Of a stretch of 59,936 nt of DNA, positions 1 to 12,097 are shown in pieces (the stretch's first letter is position 1; every line of letters starts with the position of its first letter). The DNA comes from Candidatus Rokuibacteriota bacterium. Lineage in GTDB: Bacteria; Methylomirabilota; Methylomirabilia; Rokubacteriales; CSP1-6. A program made the position numbers and the translations under genes. The notes under the pieces are model-generated. The model did not search any database, had not been told where the DNA came from, and saw only the letters and a program-made list of their open reading frames with translations. The DNA lies in the NCBI GenBank assembly GCA_016866775.1, contig VGLJ01000027.1:1-59936 (forward strand), given 5' to 3'.

Positions 1-2
1 AT

Positions 3-167
3 TGGGACGGGATCGCGGCGTACTGCCGTCCGGACAACAAGGTCGCGCTCGGGTGCGTCGAGGGGCTCAACAACAAGATCCGCGTGCTCCAGCGGCGGGC
101 GTACGGGCTCCGTGACGAAAAGTATCTCCGGCTCAAGATCCTCACCTGCATGCTGCCGGCGATCTGA
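3..167 (+). CDS. ISL3-family transposase, C-terminal end (5' part outside window)
   Basis: The first 54 codons form the end of a reading frame that enters from the left edge and stops at TGA 165-167. The translation contains VEGLNNKIRVLQRRAYG followed by RLKILTCMLP, the characteristic C-terminal end of ISL3-family DDE transposases, which cut and join insertion-sequence ends. The catalytic DDE residues would lie upstream, outside the window, so activity cannot be judged. The end of the element must lie in the 30 bp before the porin stop codon. Family assignment is confident; whether the copy is intact is unknown. Confidence 0.85.
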   Translation, partial: WDGIAAYCRPDNKVALGCVEGLNNKIRVLQRRAYGLRDEKYLRLKILTCMLPAI

Positions 168-197
168 CCGTGCGGTCATACGGAAATGTGCCCGCAT

Positions 198-1481
198 TCA
201 CCCACACGACTTCACGAAGACCCACAAATAACTCAGTGCCACCGTCACCGTGTCCTGGCTCCGCCCCGTCGGCACGCGGCCGGGCGCGCGGATCTTGGAG
301 ACCTTCGAGTCCGCGTCCTCGTCGTGGCGGTACTCGAGTCGTCCCAGGAGCCCGCGCCAGATCTTGTACGACGCGGTGACCGTGACGTCCCACAGCGAGA
401 CGCGCCCGCCGACGCCGGCCGCCGTCGCGGCCGTCCGGACACCTTTCGGGTCCGAGAAGTATTCCGCGCGCACCGCGGTGCGGAGCTGCTCCGTCCGGTC
501 GTAGGCCGCGTAGCCCGCGAGGCCCCACCAGGTCGCATCCGTGTGGCGCCGCGTGCCCGAGGCGACGAGCGCGGCCTCGCTCTCCTCGAAGCCGTAATCG
601 ACGTTGAGGCCGAGCGTGACCTTCGGAATGCCCGTGTACGTGACCACGAGGTCGAGCACCGTGCGGTTGTTGCTGTCGTCGAGGTTCTGCTCGGGCCCGG
701 TGATGAAGTTCAGGTTGGTCACGAGGTCCTTCATCGGCGTGACGCTGACCTGACCCATGACGGACATCTTGGTGTTGTTGTCCTCCGCCACGTCCCAGCC
801 GACGACGGGCCCCGCGGTGAGACTGAGCCACTCCGTCGGCTGCAGGGTGAGCAGCGCGCCCACGTGCGTGAGCGGGATCGCGAAGGAGAACAGGAACGAG
901 CGGGAGAAGTTGAGGTTGTTCGGCGCCTCGACGACCTCGTAGCCGAGGAGCGTCACGAACTTCCCCGCCTTGATCGTGAGCCCCTCCGCCACCGGGAACT
1001 TCCACGACGCGTAGGCTTCCTCGAGGTCGAACGTCTCGGTGTTCCGGAACGGGAACGTGTCGTCCCCGTCGCGGAAGATGCCGATCGCGTGGTTCTTCTG
1101 CGAGTCGATGCCCGCCGTCACCACGAGCCCGTAGCCGAACGGATAGCGCTCGGAAGGATCTTTCTTGAGGCTGAACTCGGCGATGTTGAACGTGTAGCCC
1201 GCGTCGAAGTCGTAGAAGCGGAGCTCGTTGACGCCGTGCCCGCTCCCACCGCGTCCGGTCTTGCCGAGGTTCCACACGTAGCTGTTCTCGATGTAGGCGA
1301 ACAGCACGTGCTCTTCCCACAGGGTCTTCGGTTTGTCCGGCGCCGCCGGCGCGGTCTGCGCCGACGCGCCCGTCGGCGCGGCCGCAATCACTCTCGCCGA
1401 CAGCATCGCGACCATCGCAAGCACGACCAACGCAGGCGACGCGGCGGTCGCTGCAACCGCGGGGATCCGGCTCCGGCTCAT
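198..1481 (-). CDS. putative outer-membrane beta-barrel porin
   Basis: About 427 residues from ATG 1481, chosen because the protein then begins with a typical signal peptide: a basic start (MSRSRIP), a hydrophobic stretch to about residue 32, then ASAQ. An in-frame ATG 60 bp upstream would put 20 residues before it. The rest alternates polar and hydrophobic residues with many aromatics (for example FAYIENSYVW, FDAGYTFNIAEFSL), as in outer-membrane barrels of the BBP2/OmpL-like type. The last predicted strand (VALSYLWVF) ends in Phe, as barrel proteins usually do, but is followed by VKSCG, which may come from the adjacent insertion sequence. It is the last gene after glnA; a role in nitrogen-compound entry is only a guess. 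Confidence 0.75.
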   Translation of the reverse strand: MSRSRIPAVAATAASPALVVLAMVAMLSARVIAAAPTGASAQTAPAAPDKPKTLWEEHVLFAYIENSYVWNLGKTGRGGSGHGVNELRFYDFDAGYTFNIAEFSLKKDPSERYPFGYGLVVTAGIDSQKNHAIGIFRDGDDTFPFRNTETFDLEEAYASWKFPVAEGLTIKAGKFVTLLGYEVVEAPNNLNFSRSFLFSFAIPLTHVGALLTLQPTEWLSLTAGPVVGWDVAEDNNTKMSVMGQVSVTPMKDLVTNLNFITGPEQNLDDSNNRTVLDLVVTYTGIPKVTLGLNVDYGFEESEAALVASGTRRHTDATWWGLAGYAAYDRTEQLRTAVRAEYFSDPKGVRTAATAAGVGGRVSLWDVTVTASYKIWRGLLGRLEYRHDEDADSKVSKIRAPGRVPTGRSQDTVTVALSYLWVFVKSCG

Positions 1482-1567
1482 GTCTCGTCTCTTCGACGCA
1501 GTCAATCCTTCGATCGAAGCCCTCGCGTACCCGGACTCCACGCCACGTCTTCGGAGCGATGGGGGGC

Positions 1568-1596
1568 ATGGGGGGAGCGAGCATCGCTCCCCCCAT
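1568..1596 (-). terminator. perfect 13-bp hairpin between glnA and the porin gene
   Basis: A 13-bp perfect inverted repeat with a 3-nt loop lies just after the glnA stop on the minus strand. The stem contains a G6/C6 block. There is no U tract; instead a second C6 tract (G6 on the plus strand, 1561-1566) follows. It probably ends or attenuates glnA transcription before the porin gene. Confidence 0.7.
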
Positions 1597-1613
1597 GTGG
1601 ACGGGCCGGCTAC

Positions 1614-3038
1614 CTAAATATCGTAGTACAGCGCGAACTCCCACGGATGCGGGCGCAGCCGCACGGCATCCACTTCGTTCTTCCGCTTGTACTCGATCCA
1701 CGTCTCGATCACGTCCGGCGTGAACACGTCGCCCTTGAGGAGCCAGTCGTGGCTCTTCTCGAGGTTGTCGAGCACGATCGAGAGGTCGCCCGGCAGCTGC
1801 TTGATCTTCTTCTGCTCGGCCGGCGGCAGCTCGTAGAGGTCCTTGTCGACCGGCTTGCCCGGATCGATCTTGTTGGCCACGCCGTCGAGGCCCGCCATCA
1901 CGCACGCCGCGAACGAGAGGTACGGGTTGCACGTCGGATCCGGCGTGCGGAACTCGATGCGCTTGGCGCCCTCCGCCTTCGAGTACATCGGGATGCGGAT
2001 GGCCGCCGAGCGGTTGCGCTGGCTGTACACGAGGTTGATCGGCGCCTCGTAGCCCGGCACGAGCCGCTTGTAGCTGTTCGTCGACGGCGCGATCAGCGCG
2101 AGCAGCGCCGGCGCGTGCTTCAGGATGCCGCCGATGTAGTAGAGGCACGTCTTCGAGATGTCGGCGTAGCCGCCCCGCTCGTAGAAGAGGTTCTTGCCGT
2201 TCTTCCAGAGCGACTGGTGCGTGTGCATGCCCGAGCCGTTGTCCTGGAAGAGCGGCTTCGGCATGAACGTGGCGGTCTTGCCCCACTTCCGCGCGGTGTT
2301 CTTCGCGCAGTACTTGTACCAGAGGACCTTGTCCGCCATCTTCGTCAGCGTGTCGTAGCGCATGTCGATTTCCGTCTGACCACCCGTCGCGACCTCGTGG
2401 TGGTGGACCTCGACGCGCACGCCCACGCTCTCGAGCGCGAGCACCATGTCCGAGCGGATGTCCTGGAACTTGTCCATCGGCGGGACCGGGAAGTAACCCT
2501 GCTTGTAGCGCGGCTTGTAGCCGAGGTTCGGCTGCTCGGGCGTGCCTTCCTTGCCCGTGTTCCACGCGCCCGCCTCGGAGTCGATGAAGTAGTAGCCGGA
2601 CTGGTAGTTCTGGTCGAAGCGGATCGAGTCGAAGAAGAAGAACTCGAGCTCGGGACCGATGTAGATGGTGTCCGCGATCCCGGTCTTCTTGACGTACGCC
2701 TCGGCCTTCTGCGCGATGTAGCGCGGGTCACGCGTGTACCACTTGCCGGTGACCGGGTCCTTGACGTTGCAGATCAGCACGAGCGTCGGCACCGCGGTGA
2801 ACGGATCCATCTGCGCGGAGCTCGCGTCGGGGATCAGCAGCATGTCCGACTCGTCGATCGACTGGAAGCCGCGGATCGAGGAGCCGTCGAAGCCCAGGCC
2901 GTCCTCGAAGATGTCTTCCTTCAGCTCCGACATGGGAATCGAGAAGTGCTGCCAGAGGCCGGGGAGGTCGATGAAGCGCAGGTCGACGATCCTGGCGCCT
3001 TTCTCCTTGGCCATCTTGAGAACGTCTTTGCCGGTCAT
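1614..3038 (-). CDS. glnA: glutamine synthetase type I
   Basis: A 474-residue enzyme that makes glutamine from glutamate, ammonia and ATP in the cytoplasm. The length fits the GS I family. Landmarks are FDGSSIRGF near residue 50, the ATP and metal motif [11 protein letters not shown] at 266-276, and NRSAAIRIP near 342. Tyr402 in DKDLYELPP matches the tyrosine adenylylated by GlnE in proteobacterial GS I-beta, so control by adenylylation is likely. Start ATG 3038 has AAGGAG 6 nt upstream. It lies downstream of glnB and amt on the same strand, but a strong hairpin at 3173-3195 separates it from amt, so it may also have its own promoter. Confidence 0.97.
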   Translation of the reverse strand: MTGKDVLKMAKEKGARIVDLRFIDLPGLWQHFSIPMSELKEDIFEDGLGFDGSSIRGFQSIDESDMLLIPDASSAQMDPFTAVPTLVLICNVKDPVTGKWYTRDPRYIAQKAEAYVKKTGIADTIYIGPELEFFFFDSIRFDQNYQSGYYFIDSEAGAWNTGKEGTPEQPNLGYKPRYKQGYFPVPPMDKFQDIRSDMVLALESVGVRVEVHHHEVATGGQTEIDMRYDTLTKMADKVLWYKYCAKNTARKWGKTATFMPKPLFQDNGSGMHTHQSLWKNGKNLFYERGGYADISKTCLYYIGGILKHAPALLALIAPSTNSYKRLVPGYEAPINLVYSQRNRSAAIRIPMYSKAEGAKRIEFRTPDPTCNPYLSFAACVMAGLDGVANKIDPGKPVDKDLYELPPAEQKKIKQLPGDLSIVLDNLEKSHDWLLKGDVFTPDVIETWIEYKRKNEVDAVRLRPHPWEFALYYDI

Positions 3039-3172
3039 GCGAAACTCCTTCTTCTCTCCCAGAGTTGTGCGAAGAGCCCGACTACCGTAGTCGCCGCCCG
3101 TACCGAAATCAAGCCCGCCGGCCGCTCGCGGAGGGCCGGGATTCACTCCCGGCCCGCAGCGCAGGGGGGCTT

Positions 3173-3195
3173 GGGGGGTGCGTCTCGCACCCCCC
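3173..3195 (-). terminator. perfect 10-bp G6/C6 hairpin after amt
   Basis: A 10-bp perfect stem with a 3-nt loop lies 13 bp beyond the amt stop codon (minus strand). Like the hairpin at 1568-1596 it has a G6/C6 core and a further C6 tract downstream in the transcript (G6 on the plus strand at 3164-3169) instead of a U run. Likely terminator or transcript-processing site between amt and glnA. Confidence 0.65.
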
Positions 3196-3208
3196 ATGTC
3201 GTCTGTCC

Positions 3209-4693
3209 TCAATGCGCCGGACGAGGCTTGGCTTCCGACCCGCGCATCGCTTCCGCGAAGGCGCCGCCGCCGGACGCGAACTCGCCGTACGATCCGGCGC
3301 CGCCCGCGTACGCCGTCTCGGAGTGCTGGGAGAGGTCGAGCCCGGCCACCTCGTCCTCGTCGCTCACGCGCAGGCCGAGGAGCGCGTCCACGATCTTCAG
3401 GAGGATCGCGGTCACGACCATGGCCAGCACGATCGACGCGACGACCGCGACGATCTGGGTCCAGAGTTGCCCCGGATTGCCGTAGAAGAGCCCGTCGCCG
3501 CCCGCGTCGTTGACCGTCTTGGTCGCGAAGAGGCCGGTCGCCAGGGCACCCCACGTGCCGCCGACGAAGTGCACGCCGACCACGTCGAGCGAGTCGTCGT
3601 AGCCGAACTTCGCCTTCATGTTGCACGCGGTGTAGCAGAACGCGCCCGCGAGCGCGCCGATGATGATCGACGCCACCGGGCCGACGAAGCCCGCGGCCGG
3701 CGTGATCGCGACGAGCCCGGCCACCGCGCCCGACGCGGCGCCGAGGACGGTCGGCTTGCCGCGCGACATCCACTCGGTGAACATCCAGCCCAGCGCCGCG
3801 GCGGCCGCCCCCGTGTTCGTGGCGAGGAACGCGCTGGCCGCGAGGGCGTTGGCCTCGAGCGCGCTGCCCGCGTTGAAGCCGAACCACCCGAACCAGAGCA
3901 GCGCCGCGCCCAGCACCGTCATCGGCAGGTTGTGCGGCTGCATCGGCTGATGGCCGTAGCCCTTGCGGCGGCCGAGCACGATCGCGCAGATCAGCGCGGA
4001 CGCCCCGGAGGAGATGTGGACCACGGTGCCGCCCGCGAAGTCGAGCGCGCCCATCTTCTTCAGCCAGCCGCCGTCGCCCCACACCCAGTGCGCGAGCGGG
4101 TCGTAGACGAAGGTGGCCCACAGCACGGTGAAGAGGAGGAACGACGAGAACTTCTTCCGCTCGGCGAACGCGCCCGTGATCAGCGCGGGGGTGATGATCG
4201 CGAACATCATCTGGAAGAGCATGAACGCCTGGTGCGGAACGGTCTTCGAGTACGCCTCGAAGGGCGCACCGCCGACGCCGCGCAGGCCGATCCACTCGAG
4301 CCCGCCGATGATGCCGCCCTTGTCGGGCCCGAACGCGAGGCTGTAGCCCCACAACACCCACTGGATCGAGATGACGGCCATGATGATGAAGCTCTGCATG
4401 AGCGTCGCGAGCGCGTTCTTCGAGCGGACCATGCCGCCGTAGAACAGCGCGAGGCCGGGCGCGGTCATCATCAGCACGAGCGCCGACGACGTGAGGAGCC
4501 ACGCCGTGTCGCCCTTGTCGATCGTGGGCGCGGCGGGGGCGGCCGGCGCTGCCGGCGTCGCGGGAGTGCCCGGTGCCGGCGCCGCGGGTGCCGGGGCTGC
4601 GGGCGCCGGGGCTGCGGGCGTCTGCGCGAGAACGGCGGAGGCCGTGAGGCCGAGCACGAGCGCTGCGACGAGTCCCAGCCCAAGTCGCTTCAC
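3209..4693 (-). CDS. amt: ammonium transporter Amt/AmtB
   Basis: About 494 residues, an inner-membrane ammonium channel. I chose GTG 4693 because AAGGAGGA lies 8 nt upstream and the protein then begins with a clean signal peptide ([19 protein letters not shown]...LAQ). An ATG at 4735 would give 14 extra residues but overlaps glnB. A long Ala/Pro-rich linker (about residues 25-57) precedes the conserved core, which starts with [16 protein letters not shown] and includes [12 protein letters not shown] and about 11 membrane helices. It follows glnB by 47 bp, the usual glnB/K-amt pairing in which PII blocks the channel. Confidence 0.95.
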   Translation of the reverse strand: MKRLGLGLVAALVLGLTASAVLAQTPAAPAPAAPAPAAPAPGTPATPAAPAAPAAPTIDKGDTAWLLTSSALVLMMTAPGLALFYGGMVRSKNALATLMQSFIIMAVISIQWVLWGYSLAFGPDKGGIIGGLEWIGLRGVGGAPFEAYSKTVPHQAFMLFQMMFAIITPALITGAFAERKKFSSFLLFTVLWATFVYDPLAHWVWGDGGWLKKMGALDFAGGTVVHISSGASALICAIVLGRRKGYGHQPMQPHNLPMTVLGAALLWFGWFGFNAGSALEANALAASAFLATNTGAAAAALGWMFTEWMSRGKPTVLGAASGAVAGLVAITPAAGFVGPVASIIIGALAGAFCYTACNMKAKFGYDDSLDVVGVHFVGGTWGALATGLFATKTVNDAGGDGLFYGNPGQLWTQIVAVVASIVLAMVVTAILLKIVDALLGLRVSDEDEVAGLDLSQHSETAYAGGAGSYGEFASGGGAFAEAMRGSEAKPRPAH

Positions 4694-4740
4694 CGTTGAA
4701 GTCCTCCTTGCGGTCACCGTCGTCATGGCTCGCATCGGCG

Positions 4741-5253
<513 letters not shown>

Positions 5254-6637
5254 TCAGGAGCGTCGTTGCGGGATGTTGTGCTTCCGCATCTTCGAGTAGA
5301 GCGTCGGCCGGCGCAGGCCGAGGAGGGCGGCGGCAGCCTGCTTGTTCCAGCGTGTCGCGTCGAGGGCTTGAGGATCGACGCCCGCTCGATGTCCTCCAGG
5401 GAGCCCGACGGCACCTCTGAGGGCGCGATCGTCCCTCGTCCCCGTCGCCGGTCGCGTGCTGGAGCGTCTCCGGAAGGTCGGCGATCGTGATCTCGCGCGT
5501 GCGCGCGACGAGGACGGCGCGCTCGATGGCGTGCTGGAGCTCCCGGACGTTGCCCGGCCACGGGTACTGGAGGAGGCGCCGATAGGCCTCGGGCTCGATC
5601 TCGTCCACGCCGCGCGCGTGCTTGGCCCGGTAGTGCTCGAGGAACGCCTGCACCAGGATCGGGATGTCGTCGCGCCGGTCGCGCAGCGGCGGCACCTGGA
5701 TCGTCACGGTGTTGATGCGGAAGTAGAGGTCCCGGCGCATGTGGCCTTCCTTGACGGCGACCTCGGGCGGCCGATTCGTCGAGGAGATGAGCCGGAAGTC
5801 GACCGGGACCGACTTGGCGCCGCCGAGCCGCCGCACGACGCGCTCCTCGAGCACGCGCAGGAGCTTCGCCTGCAGATCGACCGGCATTTCGGTGATCTCG
5901 TCCAGCAGCAGCGAGCCCTGGTGCGCTTCTTCGAGGAGGCCGACCTTGTCGGTCGTGGCGCCGGTGAACGCGCCCTTGATGTGGCCGAAGAGCTCCGACT
6001 CGATCAGGTCCTTCGGCAGCGCCGCGCAGTTGATCTTGATCCACGGCCCGTCCTTGCGCCGGCTCCGCTCGTGCAGCGCGTTGGCGATGAGCTCCTTGCC
6101 GGTCCCGCTCTCGCCGACGATCAGCACGTTGGCGTCGGTGTCGGCCACCGACGCGATGGTCTCCATCACCCGCTGCATCGACGGTGCCTTGCCGAGGATC
6201 TGGCTGTCGGCGGTCTGATCGAGCAGCCGCCGCCGCAGCTCCGCGTTCTCGGCGACGAGCTTGCGACGGTCGAGCGCGTTGCCGATGAGGCCGATGAGCT
6301 CGTCGGGATCGAACGGCTTCTCGAGGACGTAGAAGGCGCCGGCCCCCTTCGTCGCTTCCATCGCCTTCCGCACCGAGCCGTAGGCCGTCACGATGACGAC
6401 CTCGATGTTCGGATCGCGCTTCCTCAGCTCGCGGGTGAGGGACAACCCGTCGCCGTCGGGCAGCATGAGGTCGACGGTCGCCGCCTCCACGTCGGTCTGC
6501 GTGATGACGGAGAGCGCGGTCGCGACGCTGCCCGCGATGCGGACGGAATAGCCTTCGGACTCGAGCGTGAGGCGGAGTCCGTCGGCGATGCTGACCTCGT
6601 CGTCGACCACCAGAACGGTGCCGTGTTGCTGCTTCAC
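5254..6637 (-). pseudogene. NtrC-type sigma-54 response regulator, frameshifted near its C terminus
   Basis: Starts at GTG 6637, overlapping the kinase stop by 3 nt. Receiver domain (VLVVDDE, phosphoacceptor DLMLPDG) at about residues 5-120, then an AAA+ sigma-54 domain with GESGTGKE, the sigma-54 contact GAFTGA and the R-finger region up to PWPGNVREL. The C-terminal Fis-type helix-turn-helix is present but in two other frames: one indel near 5431-5440 and a second near 5364-5369. Repairing both restores SLEDIERASILK, then ALDATRWNKQAAA, ending at TGA 5254-5256. As written the protein would lose DNA binding. Either a decayed gene or two assembly indels. It lies directly upstream of a sigma-54-controlled nitrogen operon. 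Confidence 0.8.
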
Positions 6638-7395
6638 CGCGCCGCCGCCTCCTCCCCACCCTCGGAAGGCGCCGGATCGATCGGCAGCCGGACGATCACC
6701 CGCGTCCCCCGCCCGACTTCGCTGTTGATGGCGAGCTCCCCACCGTGGCGCATGATCACCGAGCGGGCGAGCGCCATTCCGAGGCCGGTCCCTGCCGGCT
6801 TCGTGGTGAAGAAGAGGTCGAACACGCGAGCGAGCGTCTCCTCGCTCGTGCCGCCGCCGGTGTCGTCGAGCGTGATCGTGATCGTCCGCGCCGCCGGCGC
6901 GTAGCTCGTGGACACCGCGAGACGCCCGCCCGGCCCGGGCCTGAGCGCTTCGAGGCCGTTGAGAATCAGGTTCAGCAGCGCCTTGCGCAGCTCGCGCGCG
7001 TCGATGACCGCCGGCGGACACGCCGCGTCGTACGCGGTGGTCACCTCGATGTCGTCGCGCGCCACCTTCGCGCGCCCGAACGTGATGCACTCGTCGAGCA
7101 GGCCCGCGACGGCGGTCGGCGCGCGGCGCAGCGCCGAGGTCTTGCCGAACGCGGTGATCTCGTTGACGACCGCCGCGAGGTTGTCGACGGTGGCGGTGAT
7201 CTTCTTCGCGAGATCGGCGCCCTCGCCGTCCGCGTTGCGCGACAGCCGCTGCTCGAGGTGCCGCGCGTAGAGACGCAGGCCCGCGAGCGGGCTCTTCAGC
7301 TCGTGCGCCACCTGCGTGGCCATGCGGCCCAGCGCGGCGAGCGCGCCGCTGCGCAGCCGTTCGAGCTCGTGCGTGGTCCGGATCGCTGCCCAGTG
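6634..7395 (-). pseudogene. sensor histidine kinase, C-terminal part only
   Basis: About 250 residues: a phosphoacceptor helix (ATQVAHELKSPLAG, His in HELKSP), then the N, G1 and G2 boxes of an HATPase_c domain (NLILNGLEAL, DDTGGG, GTGLGMALARSVI). No sensor, membrane or HAMP domain precedes it: upstream of about 7395 the DNA turns into the middle of an MFS transporter gene in another frame. No good start codon exists for the kinase frame except internal ATGs such as MATQVAHEL. The stop overlaps the start of the regulator, so the two were a kinase-regulator pair. The 5' part is missing. Confidence 0.75.
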
Positions 7396-8056
7396 CGGAA
7401 TAGAGGAAGAAAAACGTGAGGAATGGCGGCCACGTGCGGCGGTTTCGCAAAACCTGCAACATGCCGTGAAGGACAGTACGCAATCCGGGTGCCGCATCCG
7501 GCGCCGGTGTCGATGCAGGAGGACGGTCGCGACCCGCCACCGCGCAGAGTGCCGCCGCGGCGAGCGTGACGAATCCGACGATCGCGAACGCGCCGCGCCA
7601 CCCGACGGCGTCGACGAGCCACGCGAGCGGCGCGGCGGACGTGAGAGAGCCGAGGACGCCGACCGTCGCGCTCAGCGCCGAGAGCGTTCCGAATCGCGCG
7701 GCTGAGAACCACACGCTCGCGCTTTTGAGAACACCGACGAATGTCACCGTGGCGCCGGCGCCGACGAGGAAGCGGCCCGCGGACAGCATCCACGAGCCGG
7801 TCGCGGCGGACATCGCAAGCGTGCCGAGCCCCATCACCACGCCGCCCGCGGCGACCACGCGGCGCACGCCATACGCGTCGATCAGCACGCCGCCGGGAAT
7901 CATGAAGCCCGCGTACGCGTAGAAGTAGGTCGACGCGAGCAGACCGACGAGCGCGCTCGTGGCCCCGAACGTCTCCATCAGGTCTTTCGCGATGACGCCG
8001 GGCGCCGCGCGGTGAAAGAACGCGATCAGGAAGAGCGCGGCGGGAATGCCCCACAT
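7380..8056 (-). pseudogene. MFS transporter, N-terminal half only
   Basis: From ATG 8056 (18 bp after the mnmG stop) about 225 residues match the first half of a major facilitator transporter: roughly six membrane helices, with the loop 2-3 motif A region near GGVLIDAYGVRR and helix 4 around GRFLVGAGA. After FLTFFFLYSALG the homology ends at about 7390 and the sequence becomes the kinase gene in another frame. By chance that frame stays open into the regulator, so an automatic caller could report one giant false fusion. The C-terminal six helices are absent and the substrate is unknown. Confidence 0.75.
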
Positions 8057-8073
8057 CGCCCACGCGCGAGAGG

Positions 8074-9891
<1,818 letters not shown>

Positions 9892-9922
9892 GTGCCGACA
9901 CTCTGGCAGAGGGTCCGGTGCG

Positions 9923-9951
9923 TTGCAAAGCCCCGGTGAGTCGCCTACCAT
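9923..9951 (+). promoter_or_regulatory. possible promoter of the F420 operon giving a leaderless mRNA
   Basis: TTGCAA (9923-9928) and TACCAT (9946-9951) are separated by 17 bp. A start 7-9 nt after the -10 box would fall on GTG 9960, the first codon of the LLM gene, which has no visible ribosome-binding site. Each box matches the consensus at four of six bases, so this is a suggestion. Confidence 0.4.
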
Positions 9952-9959
9952 TCACCCCC

Positions 9960-10967
9960 GTGGAGTTCGGTTTTTCGCTACCCGGACGCGGGCCTCTCGC
10001 CACTCCCGAGCAGATTCTCAAGCTCGCGGTGCGCGCCGACACGCTCCGCTACTCCTCGCTGTTCGTCACCGATCACGTCGTGCTCCCGATCTCCGCGACG
10101 CGCTCCGTCTATCCCTACGCGACCAGCGGTCAGCTTCCGGGCGGCGCCAACCAGGATTACCTGGATCCGCTCGCGCTCCTCGGCTGGCTCGCGCACGCGA
10201 CGAAGCGCATCCGGCTCGGGACCAGCGTGCTCGTGGTGCCGTATCGCAACCCGCTCGTCACCGCGAAGGTCCTTGCGACCATCGACCGGCTCTCCGGCGG
10301 CCGGGTGATCCTCGGCGCCGGCGTCGGCTGGCTGCGCGAGGAATTCGAGGCGCTGGCCGCGCCGGCGTTCGAGGAGCGCGGGCGCGTGACCGACGAGTAC
10401 ATCGCGCTCATGCGGGCGGCGTGGACGAAGGATCCGCTGTCGTTCGACGGCCGCCACTATCGCGTGAGGGACGTGTACGCGCTGCCGAAGCCGCAGCAGC
10501 GCGGCGGGATCCCCGTGTGGATCGGCGGCCACACCGACGGCGCCGTTCGGCGCGCCGCGACGCTCGGCGACGGGTGGCATCCGATCGCGCTACGCCCGCC
10601 GGGGCTCCTGTTCCCCGACGAGTACGGCACGCGGGCCGCGCAGATCCGCCAGTGGGCGAAGGAGGCGGGCCGCAATCCGGACGACGTCACGCTGACCGTC
10701 CGGGTCCCGATGGCGGTGCGGTCGTCGCGCGAGAAAGCGCCGGCCGGCGATCGGCCCTTCTTCCAGGGCACGGCCGCCGAGGTGCTCGGCGACATCCAGG
10801 CCTACGCGCGCCACGGCGTGAGCCACTTCATCTTCGATCCGGTCACGCCCGACTTGAAGGCGTTCCTGGGGGCCATGGATCGCTTCGCGGACGAAGTACG
10901 TCCCAAGGTGCGTCGGCAACCGAGCGGGCGGGCGCTTGAGCGCCCGGGCGCCCGCGAGTCCACATGA
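9960..10967 (+). CDS. LLM-class F420-dependent oxidoreductase
   Basis: About 335 residues from GTG 9960 (MEFGFSLPGRGP...). It has the luciferase-like (beta/alpha)8 fold of enzymes that use F420H2 or FMNH2. Conserved features are DHVVLP near residue 38, the RIRLGTSVLVVPYRNP block, GRVILGAGVGWLREEFEA and PVWIGGHTDGAVRRAA. Being the first gene before cofG and cofH, with a 4-nt overlap into cofG, it very likely uses the F420 made by this cluster; its substrate cannot be read from sequence. The last 14 residues (PSGRALERPGAREST) are encoded by a palindromic repeat also found near 56 kb, so the true end may once have been at about 10,920. Confidence 0.9.
   Translation: MEFGFSLPGRGPLATPEQILKLAVRADTLRYSSLFVTDHVVLPISATRSVYPYATSGQLPGGANQDYLDPLALLGWLAHATKRIRLGTSVLVVPYRNPLVTAKVLATIDRLSGGRVILGAGVGWLREEFEALAAPAFEERGRVTDEYIALMRAAWTKDPLSFDGRHYRVRDVYALPKPQQRGGIPVWIGGHTDGAVRRAATLGDGWHPIALRPPGLLFPDEYGTRAAQIRQWAKEAGRNPDDVTLTVRVPMAVRSSREKAPAGDRPFFQGTAAEVLGDIQAYARHGVSHFIFDPVTPDLKAFLGAMDRFADEVRPKVRRQPSGRALERPGAREST
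10921..10962 (+). repeat. 42-bp palindromic repeat, copy 1 (inside the LLM gene)
   Basis: A G+C-rich palindromic unit whose core forms a GGGCGCT/AGCGCCC stem. It matches the copy at 56234-56275 at 38 of 42 positions, and the reverse-strand copy at 56047-56083 apart from a changed centre. Here it codes for the C-terminal tail of the oxidoreductase and reaches to just before the overlapping cofG start. Confidence 0.7.
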
Positions 10968-12097
10968 TCACGCACGACGAGGCGACACGGCTCATCGAGG
11001 CACCGGCGGAAGCGCTGCCGGAGCTCCTCGCGCGCGCGACGACTGCCCGGGCGCGCAAGCCGGTCACCTTCTCGAAGAAGGTCTTCGTCCCGCTCACCAC
11101 GCTCTGCCGCGACTACTGCGGCTACTGCACGTTCCGGCGCGATCCGGGCGAGCCCGGCGCGCACACGATGTCGCCGGAGGAAGTGGTCGCGCTGGCGCAG
11201 GCGGGTGCCAGGCTCGGCGCGAAGGAGGCGCTCTTCTCGCTCGGCGACAAGCCGGAAGCGCTGTTTCCTTCGCATCGTGAGTTCCTGCGGCGCCACGGTC
11301 ACCGGACGACCGTGAGCTACCTGCGCGCGACCTGCGCGCTGACGCTCGCGGAGTCCTCGCTCTTGCCGCACGCGAACCCCGGGCTGATGACCGAGCACGA
11401 TCTCGCGGCGCTGCGCGAGGTCAACGTCAGCATGGGCCTGATGCTCGAGACGGTCTCCGAGCGGCTGCTCGGCGAAGGCGAAGCGCACCATCGGGCGCCC
11501 GACAAGGTCCCGGCGCGGCGGCTCAAGACGATCGCGCTCGCCGGCAAGCTCAACATTCCCTTCACCACCGGCATCCTGATCGGCATCGGCGAGACGCGCG
11601 CGGAGCGCGTCGACGCGCTCGCCGCGATCCGCGACCTCGCGGAGCGCTACGGCCACGTGCAGGAAGTCATCGTGCAGAACTTCCGCGCGAAGCCGCGCAT
11701 CCCCATGCGGGATCGGCCCGAGCCGTCCTTCGACGATCTCGTTCGCACGGTGGCCGTCGCGCGGCTGATGCTGCCGGAGTCGGTCTCCGTGCAGGCGCCG
11801 CCGAATCTCTCGCCGACCGTGTACCCGCGGCTGCTCGCCGCCGGGCTCGACGACTGGGGCGGCATCTCGCCGCTCACGCTGGATCACATCAACCCCGAAA
11901 AGCCGTGGCCGCTGATCCCCGATCTGCGGCGCGCGACCGAGGGCGAAGGCTACGCGTTCCGCGAACGGCTGGCGATCTACCCGGCCTACGCGAGCCGCGC
12001 CGAGTTCCTCGACGAGTCGCTGCGTCCGCGCGTGGCGTCGCTCACCGACGCCGACAGCCTCGTGAAGGAGTCGCATGAGCACTGGCGCCGCTGGTAA
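10964..12097 (+). CDS. cofG: FO synthase subunit 1 (7,8-didemethyl-8-hydroxy-5-deazariboflavin synthase)
   Basis: 377 residues. A radical-SAM enzyme that, with CofH, makes the deazaflavin chromophore FO from the tyrosine-derived intermediate and the pyrimidine substrate. The iron-sulfur motif CRDYCGYC has cysteines 48, 52 and 55 (CX3CX2C). Also visible are the SAM-binding TGILIGIGETRAER region near residue 200 and the C-terminal WGGISPLTLDHINPEKPWP typical of CofG. Start ATG 10964 overlaps the LLM stop by 4 nt (ATGA), so translation is coupled. Length and motifs indicate an intact gene. Confidence 0.97.
   Translation: MITHDEATRLIEAPAEALPELLARATTARARKPVTFSKKVFVPLTTLCRDYCGYCTFRRDPGEPGAHTMSPEEVVALAQAGARLGAKEALFSLGDKPEALFPSHREFLRRHGHRTTVSYLRATCALTLAESSLLPHANPGLMTEHDLAALREVNVSMGLMLETVSERLLGEGEAHHRAPDKVPARRLKTIALAGKLNIPFTTGILIGIGETRAERVDALAAIRDLAERYGHVQEVIVQNFRAKPRIPMRDRPEPSFDDLVRTVAVARLMLPESVSVQAPPNLSPTVYPRLLAAGLDDWGGISPLTLDHINPEKPWPLIPDLRRATEGEGYAFRERLAIYPAYASRAEFLDESLRPRVASLTDADSLVKESHEHWRRW

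Noticed and set aside
186-4699. Long plus-strand frames opposite the nitrogen operon
   Set aside because: Arg/Val/Asp-rich, no domains, no ribosome sites; antisense shadows of glnA, amt and glnB.
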